From Streptomyces albofaciens JCM 4342 (GTDB lineage Bacteria; Actinomycetota; Actinomycetes; Streptomycetales; Streptomycetaceae): a DNA stretch of 64,000 nucleotides. Location of the stretch: positions 2,170,001 through 2,234,000 of the forward strand of contig NZ_PDCM01000002.1 of the NCBI RefSeq assembly GCF_008634025.1, given 5' to 3'. The first letter of the stretch is position 1. Each line of letters begins with the position of its first letter. This document shows positions 24,459 through 32,366 of this stretch, piece after piece. A program made the translations under genes and the position numbers. Below the pieces are notes generated by a model that saw nothing but the letters and a program-made list of their open reading frames with translations, was not told the origin of the DNA and ran no database searches.

Positions 24459-25253
24459 GTGGAACTCCGCGTCGAGCAGCTCACCGCCGGATACGCCGGC
24501 CACCCGGTCGTCGACCGGGTGGACCTGACGGTCGAGTCGGGCACGGTGGTGGCGGTGGTCGGCCCCAACGGCTGCGGCAAGTCCACCCTGCTGCGCTGCC
24601 TGGCCCGCCTCCACCAGCCGGAGTCGGGTCGGGTGTTCGCGGGCGACGCGGACGTGTGGCGGCTCAAGCAGCGGGAGGCCGCCCACCGCATCGCGCTGCT
24701 CCCGCAGTCCCCGCAGGCGCCCGAGGCGGTCACCGTAGCCGGACTCGTACGGTACGGACGCCACCCGCACCAGGGCCTGTTCCGCCAGTGGTCGCGCGAG
24801 GACGAGCGGGCCGTGGCCCGCGCCCTGGAGCAGACCGGCACCAGCGGCCTGGCCGGCCGGCGCCTCGACCAGCTCTCCGGCGGCCAGCGCCAGCGCTGCT
24901 GGCTGGCCATGGCACTCGCCCAGGAGACCCCCGTCGTGCTGCTCGACGAGCCGACCAGCGCCCTGGACATCGGGCACGCCGTGGAGGTGCTGGACCTGGT
25001 GCGCGAGGTCGCGGCGGGCGGCCGCACCATCGTGATGGTCGTCCACGACCTCGCGGCCGCGGCCCGCTACGCCGACACGGTCGTCGCGATGCGCTCGGGC
25101 CGGGTGGTCGCCGCCGGCCCGCCGCGCGACATCATCGACGCCGCGCTCGTGAAGGAGCTGTACGGCGTGGACGCGGAGATCCTCGCCGCGCCCTCCGACG
25201 GCTCCCCGGTGGTCGTGCCGACGGCCCGCACGGCGGTCCCCGTACGCTCCTGA
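24459..25253 (+). CDS. FecE/FepC-type ABC transporter ATPase
   Basis: 264 aa from a GTG at 24459. All ABC motifs are present: Walker A GPNGCGKST (near residue 36), Q-loop LLPQSPQAP, signature LSGGQRQRCWLAMAL, Walker B VVLLDEPTSALD, and the switch VHD (MVVHDLAAAARYADTVV). The sequence belongs to the iron-siderophore/cobalamin import class. It pairs with the divergent lipoprotein through the shared iron box. The membrane permease is missing from the neighbourhood, so it must be supplied from another locus. Confidence 0.92.
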   Translation: MELRVEQLTAGYAGHPVVDRVDLTVESGTVVAVVGPNGCGKSTLLRCLARLHQPESGRVFAGDADVWRLKQREAAHRIALLPQSPQAPEAVTVAGLVRYGRHPHQGLFRQWSREDERAVARALEQTGTSGLAGRRLDQLSGGQRQRCWLAMALAQETPVVLLDEPTSALDIGHAVEVLDLVREVAAGGRTIVMVVHDLAAAARYADTVVAMRSGRVVAAGPPRDIIDAALVKELYGVDAEILAAPSDGSPVVVPTARTAVPVRS

Positions 25254-25274
25254 CCGCCGCGGCCGGACACGGCG

Positions 25275-25300
25275 ACGGGCCCGCCGTACGGCGGGCCCGT
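25275..25300. terminator. Bidirectional terminator (perfect 13+13 palindrome)
   Basis: A perfect palindrome whose arms read ACGGGCCCGCCGT lies between the convergent ABC ATPase and glycosyltransferase genes. Confidence 0.8.
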
Positions 25301-25322
25301 CCGTGTGTGGCCGGAAAGCGTC

Positions 25323-26582
25323 TCAGGCCACCAGCTTCTCCAGGTCGGCGACGACCTGGCCGATGTCCGGCAGGGCGAGGCTGGCGAGCTGCGCCCGACG
25401 GCAGCGCGCGGCCGTCTCGCGGTCGGCCAGCAGCTCCCGGCACACGGCGGCCACGGCGTCCGGGTCGGTGTCGGTCAGGTGCCGGCCCAGGCCCAGTTCC
25501 TGCACGCGCGCGGCGTTGGGCAGCTGGTCGCCGAAGTTCGGCAGCACCGCCATGGGCGTGCCCGTGCGCACCGCTTCGCGGATGCTGTTGTAGCCGCCGT
25601 GGGTGACGAACAGGTCGGCGCATTCCAGCAGCAACGGCTGCGCGAGGCGGTCCGTCAGGTGGACGTGCGGCGCGGGCTCGACGCCGCCGGCCGGTTCGAC
25701 ACCGCCGGTCGCCACCACGGCCGTGCACTCCAGCCGGGACAGGCCCGCGATGATGGTCGCCAGGATCTCGGACGGGTCGGTCATGCCCACCGGCAGCGGC
25801 GTGCCCGCGGGCAGGATCTCGCGGAACATCGGCATCGCGGTGCCCACCGCGGCGAACACCAGCGGCCGGTCGGCGGGGAGTTCGGCGACCCAGCCGGGCA
25901 GCCCGGCGGTGCGGTCCACCACCGTGGTCTGGCGGTAGGCCAGCACGGTGGCCGGGAACCGCGCGAAGGAGTACTCGGCGGGCAGGTAGTCGAAGCGGCC
26001 GTGCGGGTAGAGCGACCCGGGCTCCTCCTGCACGGGCAGCCCCAGCTCCTCGCGCAGCCGGTTCAGCGCCGGCAGCGCCACGGCCGGGTCGAGGATGTTC
26101 ACGGTGCCCGCGGGGATGGGCAGCTGCGGGATGCCGAGCTGCTCGGCGAGCAGGCAGGCGCCCATGTCCATGCCGTCCCGGATGATGGCGTCCGGGCGGA
26201 ACTCCCGGGCCAGCTCGGACAGTACGCGGTGGTGTTCGCGGGCCATGTCGCCGGTGAGCCGTTCCATCAGGACGCGCATGTGCGGGTGCTCGGCGGGGTC
26301 GGCGTCCGGATCGGCGTCCGGTGTGGCACCGGTCTGTTCCACCGCGGCGGCGGCCGCCCGAGCGTCCGCGCCCTCGCCGTCCGCCTCCTGCTCTTCGGGC
26401 GTGGTGAAGTCGATGCGCGGCAGGCTGGGCTCGACCCGCACCGGGTCGGCGGCGAAGACGGGCGCCACGTCGGCCGTCGTGACGACGGTGACCTCGTGCC
26501 CGGCGCCGGCCAGCGCGCGGGCCAGCGGCAGCAGGGCTCGGCCGTGCGAGGGGGAGCCGGTGGCGGTGCACAGGACGCGCAT
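25323..26582 (-). CDS. UGT-like glycosyltransferase (GT-B, macrolide-transferase type)
   Basis: 419 aa. The ATG at 26582 has GAGGA seven bases upstream, preferred over the ATG at 26594 that overlaps that site. The N-terminus MRVLCTATGSPSHGRALLPLA and the C-terminal nucleotide-sugar site (LECADLFVTHGGYNSIREAV, then GTPMAVLPNFGDQLPNA) are typical of GT1 enzymes that glycosylate natural products or inactivate macrolides. An acidic linker (around residues 55-95) replaces part of the acceptor domain. It converges on the siderophore ATPase but has no iron box of its own. Acceptor unknown; siderophore glycosylation or self-resistance are both possible. Confidence 0.87.
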   Translation of the reverse strand: MRVLCTATGSPSHGRALLPLARALAGAGHEVTVVTTADVAPVFAADPVRVEPSLPRIDFTTPEEQEADGEGADARAAAAAVEQTGATPDADPDADPAEHPHMRVLMERLTGDMAREHHRVLSELAREFRPDAIIRDGMDMGACLLAEQLGIPQLPIPAGTVNILDPAVALPALNRLREELGLPVQEEPGSLYPHGRFDYLPAEYSFARFPATVLAYRQTTVVDRTAGLPGWVAELPADRPLVFAAVGTAMPMFREILPAGTPLPVGMTDPSEILATIIAGLSRLECTAVVATGGVEPAGGVEPAPHVHLTDRLAQPLLLECADLFVTHGGYNSIREAVRTGTPMAVLPNFGDQLPNAARVQELGLGRHLTDTDPDAVAAVCRELLADRETAARCRRAQLASLALPDIGQVVADLEKLVA

Positions 26583-26862
26583 GGTGTTCCTCATTTCTGG
26601 GCCGGGGGGAGGTCCGATCACCGTAGGGAGCCTCCGGAACACGTGTCAAAGAAGGGTGACGGCATTCGGCGACATTGAGTCATTCCCTGGGGAAAGGGCT
26701 GGTGAAAACGGGGAAGATGTGCGCAACGGCGCCCCGGAACCGAGGGGGCGCGCCCCGCTCACACGCACCGCCCCCCGCAAGATGCGATCAGCGGCGGGCC
26801 GCCACACGATGGGACCACGCAGGCGCCGCGGCGCACGGCCGGCAGGAAGGCGGACACCCGAC

Positions 26863-27630
26863 GTGGAGCACATCGAAGAGCACTCGGCGCCGTCCGGAAC
26901 CGGCGGAGCGGCCGGGGCCGCGTCCCCGGTCGAGGCCGCCCGCTCGTGCCTCACCCACTCCGCGGTCTGCCTGCTGTCCCCGGCCTCGGTACGGGAGCAG
27001 CTGGGCGCGGACGAGGAGGCCTGGGCCCGGTTCGCCGCGCACTGGGACGAGCTGGGCGAGGACCCGTACGCGGCCGAACGCGGCACCCGCAGGCTGCGCC
27101 GCTACGGCGGGTTCGCCCTCACCCCGGCCACCGGGGAGCTGGAGCGGCTGCCCCATGAGCCGTTCGTCCAGCCGAAGGACACCAACCCGCTGTACGAGGC
27201 GGTGGACCGGAACTTCGAGCCGCTGACCGACGCGTTCGTCGCCGATCCGCTGCTGCGCCCGCTGTTCGACCTGCTGGCGCAGGCGGCGGCCGCGCTGGAC
27301 GACGCCGGGCGGTGGATCGTCAAGGTGCACCCGTTCCGGGTGGTCGCGACCGCCGAGGACGAGGGGGACCCGACTCCGGAGGGGCGGCACAAGGACGGTG
27401 TGACCCTGGTGTCCTCACTGCTCGTCAGCCGGAGGAACGCGGTCGGCGGCCAGAGCTGCGTCTACACGGACGACGGGCGGGAACTGCTCTGCACCACCCT
27501 GCACCGGCCGGGCAGCCTGCTGCTGTCGGACGACCGGGACTCGCTGCACTGCGTCTCCCCCATCCGCCCGATGGACCGCTCGGAGCCCGCCTACCGCGAT
27601 GTGCTGGTGACCACGCTCACCGCCGCGTAG
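26863..27630 (+). CDS. 2OG-Fe dioxygenase family protein (IDO-like)
   Basis: 255 aa from a GTG at 26863; an ATG at 26809 is an alternative that adds an Arg-rich tail. The C-terminal half has the Fe(II) facial triad as H-x-D in GRHKDGVTLVSSLLV (near residue 172) and a distal His in SDDRDSLHCVSPIRPM (near residue 225), with a downstream Arg. This is the pattern of the amino-acid hydroxylase family that includes L-isoleucine dioxygenase. The substrate may be a free amino acid. It opens a short plus-strand group with the HemK-like and CDGSH genes. Confidence 0.8.
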   Translation: MEHIEEHSAPSGTGGAAGAASPVEAARSCLTHSAVCLLSPASVREQLGADEEAWARFAAHWDELGEDPYAAERGTRRLRRYGGFALTPATGELERLPHEPFVQPKDTNPLYEAVDRNFEPLTDAFVADPLLRPLFDLLAQAAAALDDAGRWIVKVHPFRVVATAEDEGDPTPEGRHKDGVTLVSSLLVSRRNAVGGQSCVYTDDGRELLCTTLHRPGSLLLSDDRDSLHCVSPIRPMDRSEPAYRDVLVTTLTAA

Positions 27631-27685
27631 CCGCGGCTTCGAACCGCCCCTGCAAGGAATGGTGTGACCGGGGTACCCGTGGCAG

Positions 27686-28348
27686 GTGTTCTTCATCAGA
27701 CCACCGGGCGTGTACGCGCCACAAGAAGACACCGGGATGCTGGCCGCGGCACTCCGGCGGGAGACCCTGCGGCCGGGCGCGGAAGTGCTGGACGTGGGGG
27801 CGGGCAGCGGGGCGCTGGCGGTCGCCGCGGCCCGTCAGGGTGCCGGGCGGGTCACCGCCGTGGACGCCGCGCTCGCCGCCGTGCTCACCACCCGGTTGAA
27901 CGCCTGGTTCGCCGGGCACCGGAGCACGGTGCGCGCGTACCGGGGCGACTTGCTGCGCCCGGTGGCCGGGCGCAGGTTCGACCTGATCATGGCGAATCCG
28001 CCGTACGTGCCCTGCGCCACGCCGGTGCCGCCGCGCGGCGGCCGGGCGCGGGCGTGGGACGCCGGGCCGGACGGCCGCGCCGTACTGGACCGGCTGTGCG
28101 CCCAGGCGCCCGCGCTGCTCGCCCCGGACGGCGTGCTGCTGCTGGTCCACTCGGGGCTCTGCGATCCGCTCCGGACCGTGGAGCAGCTGACCGGGGCCGG
28201 ACTCAAGGCCGCCGTCACCGACCGGCGGTCCATCCCTTTCGGGCCCGTGCTGCGGCAGCGCGCGCCCTGGCTGGAGGCCCAGGGGCTGACGGCCCCTGGC
28301 CAGGACAAGGAAGAGCTGGTGGTGATCCGTGCCCAGCGCCCCTCGTGA
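27686..28348 (+). CDS. HemK/PrmC-like class I SAM methyltransferase
   Basis: 220 aa from a GTG at 27686. SAM motif I reads VLDVGAGSGALAVAAA (residues about 34-49), and the amide-recognition motif is NPPYVP (about 109-114), as in N5-glutamine methyltransferases and the archaeal/eukaryotic HemK2-Mtq2 group. It is short and lacks the N-terminal helical domain of PrmC, so it is the small HemK2-like version. It overlaps the following CDGSH gene by 20 bases. Substrate unknown; a protein glutamine or a small metabolite is possible. Confidence 0.85.
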   Translation: MFFIRPPGVYAPQEDTGMLAAALRRETLRPGAEVLDVGAGSGALAVAAARQGAGRVTAVDAALAAVLTTRLNAWFAGHRSTVRAYRGDLLRPVAGRRFDLIMANPPYVPCATPVPPRGGRARAWDAGPDGRAVLDRLCAQAPALLAPDGVLLLVHSGLCDPLRTVEQLTGAGLKAAVTDRRSIPFGPVLRQRAPWLEAQGLTAPGQDKEELVVIRAQRPS

Positions 28349-28607
28349 ACAGCGGGAACCGGTACGCGAGCGTACGGACGGCGGGCGCGCGGACGCGCGC
28401 CGGGTCGTCCAGGACCCCGGGGGCCCGGTGCTCATCGAGGGCCCCGTCGAGGTGCAGCTCGACGACGGTACGACGGCCCGTTCGGACCGCCCCTTCGTGG
28501 CGCTGTGCATGTGCCGCCGCAGCCGGTCCTACCCCTGGTGCGACACCAGCCACCGCGGGCTCAGGCGGCCACCGGGTCCGCGCGCCCGGGCCGCCGGGGA
28601 CCCGTGA
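28329..28607 (+). CDS. CDGSH iron-sulfur domain protein
   Basis: 92 aa from a GTG at 28329, overlapping the methyltransferase gene. The metal site reads CMCRRSRSYPWCDTSH: three Cys and one His in the C-x-C-...-P-x-C-D-x-S-H order that binds a 2Fe-2S cluster. The Gly of CDGSH is replaced by Thr. The N-terminal 30 residues are charged and probably disordered. In Streptomyces such proteins often sit next to the haem-oxygenase-like iron enzyme found here on the opposite strand, suggesting electron transfer to it. Confidence 0.88.
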   Translation: MPSAPREQREPVRERTDGGRADARRVVQDPGGPVLIEGPVEVQLDDGTTARSDRPFVALCMCRRSRSYPWCDTSHRGLRRPPGPRARAAGDP

Positions 28608-28646
28608 GACGGCGGTCAGGGCAGCACAGCGGGGCGGCTCAGGGCG

Positions 28647-29624
28647 TCACAGCGGGGCGAACAGGGAGGACGTCCCGGCCGTCCACGCGCCGAGCAGGTG
28701 CTCGCCCAGCCGCTCCTCCAGCAGGTCGGTGGCGGCGATGCCGAAGGCGACGTCCGGCGCGAGGGCGGGCTCCTCGCGCAGCAGTCCCCGTACGACCTGG
28801 TGGCGCACCAGCTGTTCGTGCACGGCGTCGGCCTCGACGTGCTCGGCGTAGAAGTGCACGGCGGCCGGTCCGGCGTCCAGCCGTTCCAGCGCCTGCGCGA
28901 GGCGGCGCGAGCCGGGTGACGAGGTGACCTCCACCCAGGCGAAGTGGCCGACCAGGGCGCCCCGGTGTACGCGGTGCAGCCCGAAGAGCGACATCAGGTT
29001 GTTGACGGCGAGCATCTGCCGGGGGCAGACGCCGAGGTAGCGGCCGTAGGCGGGGTCCAGGCCGAGGTCGGTCAGGAGGTCGGCGAAGAGCCGGGCGTGC
29101 ACCCGCTCCGCGCGCCCCGCCCCGAACTCGTCGTACTCCACCGCCATCATCCCGGCCTTGGCCTGGCCCCACAGGCGCGGCACCACCCACAGGTGGGGGT
29201 CGGCCTCCTTGAGGTGGTACAGGGACCGCTGGGCCGCGTACTCGCGCAGGTGCCACAGTTCGCCCTCGTCGCGCAGGAAGTGCGAGACGCCGGTGCCGTC
29301 GGCCGGCTCCACCAGCAGGCCGTCGAGCAGTGCGGTCACCTCGCCCGGCCGCGGCAGGTCGGCGCGCAGCGCGTCGAGGAAGCCCTTCTCCAGGGACGCC
29401 CGGAAGCGCAGCAGTTCCGGGTCCCACTCCCAGGTGTCGGGCACGGCGTCGAGGCCGCGGTAGTGCAGTTCGTAGCAGAGGGCCAGGGCGAGGTGCAGGT
29501 CGTCGCCGTACGGGTCCGCCGCGGCCACCGTACGGGCGTCGGGCAGCCGTGCGGTGCCGGGCGGCCGTTCCAGCGCGGAGACGACCGCCGCCGACAGGTC
29601 TCCGCGTGCCGGGGGGCGTTGCAC
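28647..29624 (-). CDS. Iron-containing redox enzyme, haem-oxygenase-like fold (HDO family)
   Basis: 325 aa. The helical domain contains spaced Glu/His/Asp residues suited to a non-haem di-iron site (for example GMMAVEYDEFGAGRAERVHARL, FYAEHVEADAVHEQ), as in the haem-oxygenase-like di-iron oxidases that desaturate, cleave or N-oxygenate amino-acid-type substrates. It converges on the CDGSH gene with a 39-bp gap; the pair recurs in actinomycetes (recalled, not checked). Substrate is unknown. Confidence 0.85.
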   Translation of the reverse strand: MQRPPARGDLSAAVVSALERPPGTARLPDARTVAAADPYGDDLHLALALCYELHYRGLDAVPDTWEWDPELLRFRASLEKGFLDALRADLPRPGEVTALLDGLLVEPADGTGVSHFLRDEGELWHLREYAAQRSLYHLKEADPHLWVVPRLWGQAKAGMMAVEYDEFGAGRAERVHARLFADLLTDLGLDPAYGRYLGVCPRQMLAVNNLMSLFGLHRVHRGALVGHFAWVEVTSSPGSRRLAQALERLDAGPAAVHFYAEHVEADAVHEQLVRHQVVRGLLREEPALAPDVAFGIAATDLLEERLGEHLLGAWTAGTSSLFAPL

Positions 29625-29754
29625 GTCGCGGTCCCTCCCTTCGCCCGCCCGGAGGTACGGTGCGGGCGGTGTGCCGATGCCGTGTGCCGTGTGGCTGACG
29701 GGTGCCCCGGGTGATCCGGGGAAAACGCGGTGCCTGCCCGTGCGCCCGGCCCCG

Positions 29755-30954
29755 TCACCTGGTCCGCTGCTCGTCCTCCCGCTCCCCCGACATGTCCGTC
29801 CGGGCGAAGTCGGTCAGCTCGTGCAGCAGCTGCTTCATCTCCACGAGCAGTTCGCCGCCCGCCGCGGCGGCCGCGGGGTCGTCCAGCCGCCGGAACTCGT
29901 CCGCCAGCCCGTCGTACAGCTCCTGGGACCGGCGGCGGGCCGCGTGGTAGCGCTTCTCCGCCCGCGCCCGCTCGTGGCCGGCCAGCAGGTCGGCCTCGGC
30001 CTCGCAGAGCGCCGCCGCCTCGTCCGCGAGGTCGGCGTAGCGCCGCAGGAAGCCGGCGCCGGGCGTGGTCAGCCGGGCCCGTTCCCCGGAGGCGCCCGAC
30101 AAGGTGCGGGTGATGGCCGTGAGGTGGTCGGCGGCGCGTTCCCACACGGCGTCGGCCTTCTCGGGCGGCGGCGGGGGCGGCCCGGTGCGGCGCAGCCGGA
30201 AACCGGGGTTGAAGCGGGAGCTCTCGGCGGTCCACTGCCGGGCACTGGCCAGCGCTTTCAGCACCTGGCCGAGGCGGCGCGCGCGGTCGTGCCAGCCGGC
30301 CGCGTCCGCCGCGCTCCACTCCCCGCCGCGCAGGCCCTCCGCCATCGTCCGCAGCAGTTCGGCGGATTCCCGGGGCAGGCGCCGGAGCTGGTCGTGCACG
30401 TTGCGCAGGTGCACCGGGGGCAGGACGAGGGCGTTGACGGCGACGCCGATGACCGCGCCGATCATGGTCTCGACGAGCCGGTGGCCGACCTCGGTCAGGG
30501 AGTAGGCGCCGTAGGTGATGACGAACAGGGCGGTGGTCGCGCCGTAGATGCCCTGGGCGCCCAGCCTGCGGTGGGTGCCGGCCAGCGTCATCACCGGCAG
30601 CGCGATGAGCATGGCGCCCAGTGTGCTGCCGTCCGTCGCGGCCATCGCGGCGGACGCGAACAGCGCGCCGAGCACGATGACCACGAGCTGCTGGAGCCCG
30701 GAGCGCAGCGAGCGGTAGACGGTGGCGTCGACCAGCGCCAGCGCCGTCCAGGGGGCCATCAGGGCCAGCGGCGCGTTCAGCCACCAGCCCGTCAGCGCCC
30801 AGGCGACGGTCGCCGCGCCGGCCGCCTTCAGCGACTGGACGACGGTGTCCCGCTCCGGCCCGGAGTGCCGTACGGCGGTCCGCACCGTACGGCCGACCGC
30901 CGTCACCTCCCACCACAGCCACCGCCACGCGGCCGTGCCCCGCGCCTTCGCCAA
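29755..30954 (-). CDS. FUSC/aromatic-acid-exporter family membrane protein
   Basis: 399 aa from a TTG at 30954 with GGGAGG five bases upstream; the open frame extends much further upstream but without a coding look. Residues about 40-190 hold six membrane segments (for example LMAPWTALALVDATVYRSL, LVVIVLGALFASAAMAATDG, LVETMIGAVIGVAVNALVL), typical of the FUSC half-barrel. A long soluble helical C-terminus (about 200-399) is rich in Arg, Glu and Ala. The family exports aromatic acids and similar compounds. No partner periplasmic adaptor is expected in actinomycetes. Substrate unknown. Confidence 0.82.
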   Translation of the reverse strand: MAKARGTAAWRWLWWEVTAVGRTVRTAVRHSGPERDTVVQSLKAAGAATVAWALTGWWLNAPLALMAPWTALALVDATVYRSLRSGLQQLVVIVLGALFASAAMAATDGSTLGAMLIALPVMTLAGTHRRLGAQGIYGATTALFVITYGAYSLTEVGHRLVETMIGAVIGVAVNALVLPPVHLRNVHDQLRRLPRESAELLRTMAEGLRGGEWSAADAAGWHDRARRLGQVLKALASARQWTAESSRFNPGFRLRRTGPPPPPPEKADAVWERAADHLTAITRTLSGASGERARLTTPGAGFLRRYADLADEAAALCEAEADLLAGHERARAEKRYHAARRRSQELYDGLADEFRRLDDPAAAAAGGELLVEMKQLLHELTDFARTDMSGEREDEQRTR

Positions 30955-31236
30955 CTCCGCCTCCCGGGCCGCTCCCCCACTGGTCAGGACCGGGCGGCGC
31001 CCGGTGGTCCGGCACGCTGGGTACCCATGATCGGCGGGAGTAGTCGTACGGCGGGCGCCGCGGACGCGCGCCGCCCTCGAACACCCTCGCCGCGCTCTCG
31101 GCCGCCCGGGTGATCCCCGGCCCCCGTAAGGGTGGTCGCACGGGCCGAGGCGCTTCGCGGGCGGGTGCGGCCGCATTGACTGGGGTGCGCCCCGCGTCCC
31201 CGTTCCCCGCCCGCCCCTCGTGGAAGTCACGTTCTG

Positions 31237-31479
31237 ATGCGTATTCGTTCCGCCGTCATCACCGCGGTCGCCGCGGCCGGTGCCGCCGCCCTGGTCCCGC
31301 AGCCCGCCGTCGCCTCCACGGCGTCGAGCCCGGTGGTCTCCTCCCTCACCGACTCCAAGGCCGTGCAACTGCTGCGCATCCCGTTGAGCGAGCGCAACGT
31401 CGAACTGGCCCTGGACGCCGTCGAGACGGTCGCCCGGCCGCTCAACATGGAGAAGGGCGCCTCGTTCACCGGCCGGTGA
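31237..31479 (+). CDS. Small secreted peptide of unknown function
   Basis: 80 aa from an ATG at 31237. A clear Sec signal (residues 1-27, ending VASTASS) precedes about 53 mature residues that look amphipathic and helical (LSERNVELALDAVETVARPLN). There is no Cys. It lies 139 bp upstream of a 2OG-Fe(II) oxygenase gene on the same strand. I do not recognise a family. Confidence 0.6.
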   Translation: MRIRSAVITAVAAAGAAALVPQPAVASTASSPVVSSLTDSKAVQLLRIPLSERNVELALDAVETVARPLNMEKGASFTGR

Positions 31480-31618
31480 CGCCCGGCTCCCGCAGGGCGC
31501 ACACACGTACGAGTCGCCACGCACGCGTGCGCCCCCGTCTGCGCCTGTCCGCCCCCTCGCCCCGGCGGGACGGTGTTGTACGAGACCGGTACACCGGCCC
31601 GTCGACGAGGAGAGCGAA

Positions 31619-32275
31619 GTGATCCACATCAGTGAGACGCTCATGCTGCAGACGGTCGAGGAGTTCCTGACCGAGGAGGAGATCTCCCGACTGGTCAAGA
31701 TCATGGACAGCGAGGCGGCCGGCTGGCGGCCCCGCCACCAGGCCGAGGTGCTCCCGGCCCCGGCGACCGCGCACGAGGTGCTGGCCGATGCCACGCTGCG
31801 GGCGCTGCCCGCGATCCGGCGCAGCATGCCGTCGATCGCCGGGTCCGGGCACTGGGGATACACCGAACTCGCCGTGGGCCAGGGCGTGCCGACCCACCTC
31901 GACGGCATCAGCAGCCCGCGGACCCCGCCCCGCCGCATCGGCCGGATCGGCGTGACGATCGCCGACGCGGCGGAAGGCGGCCGCTTCTACATCGAGACGA
32001 CGTCGGACAGCGCCCCCTGGACGGACACGCTGCTGGGCGCGGCCGACGGGTACGAGCCGGGCACGCCGCTGAGCCGCTGCCTGCCGCACGGCCCCGCGGC
32101 CCACGAGCGGACGCCGCAGTGGCTGAGCGCGCCGCGCAAGAGCCGGTGGCTGACCGACGCCGGGCCGGGGGTGGCCGTCGCGTACGGCGCCCAGGTCATC
32201 CACGGTGTCACGCCGGTGCTCCGCGGCCGGGTGCGCAAGTTCGTCGCCGACCTCGTGGACACGGCGGCGGCCTGA
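31619..32275 (+). CDS. 2OG-Fe(II) oxygenase (P4H-like fold)
   Basis: 218 aa from a GTG at 31619 with GAGGAGAG nearby. It begins with a helical segment (VEEFLTEEEISRLVKIM) typical of prolyl-4-hydroxylase-like enzymes. The iron site reads H-x-D in VPTHLDGI (near residue 93) and the distal His in VAYGAQVIHGVTPV (near residue 193). Arg in LRGRVRKFV is positioned to bind 2-oxoglutarate. It could hydroxylate a peptide or small molecule. It converges on the atropopeptide P450 gene across a terminator, so a shared pathway is possible but unproven. Confidence 0.8.
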   Translation: MIHISETLMLQTVEEFLTEEEISRLVKIMDSEAAGWRPRHQAEVLPAPATAHEVLADATLRALPAIRRSMPSIAGSGHWGYTELAVGQGVPTHLDGISSPRTPPRRIGRIGVTIADAAEGGRFYIETTSDSAPWTDTLLGAADGYEPGTPLSRCLPHGPAAHERTPQWLSAPRKSRWLTDAGPGVAVAYGAQVIHGVTPVLRGRVRKFVADLVDTAAA

Positions 32276-32294
32276 CGGCGCGCGGTCCGGACAC

Positions 32295-32317
32295 GTGCGG
32301 GCTCACGGAGCCCGCAC
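32295..32317. terminator. Terminator between convergent oxygenase and P450 genes
   Basis: A perfect 10-bp stem (GTGCGGGCTC / GAGCCCGCAC) with a three-base loop. Confidence 0.75.
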
Positions 32318-32366
32318 GGGACCGCTCCCCGACGCCGGCCGCTGCCGCATCCGGCCGTGGGACGGC

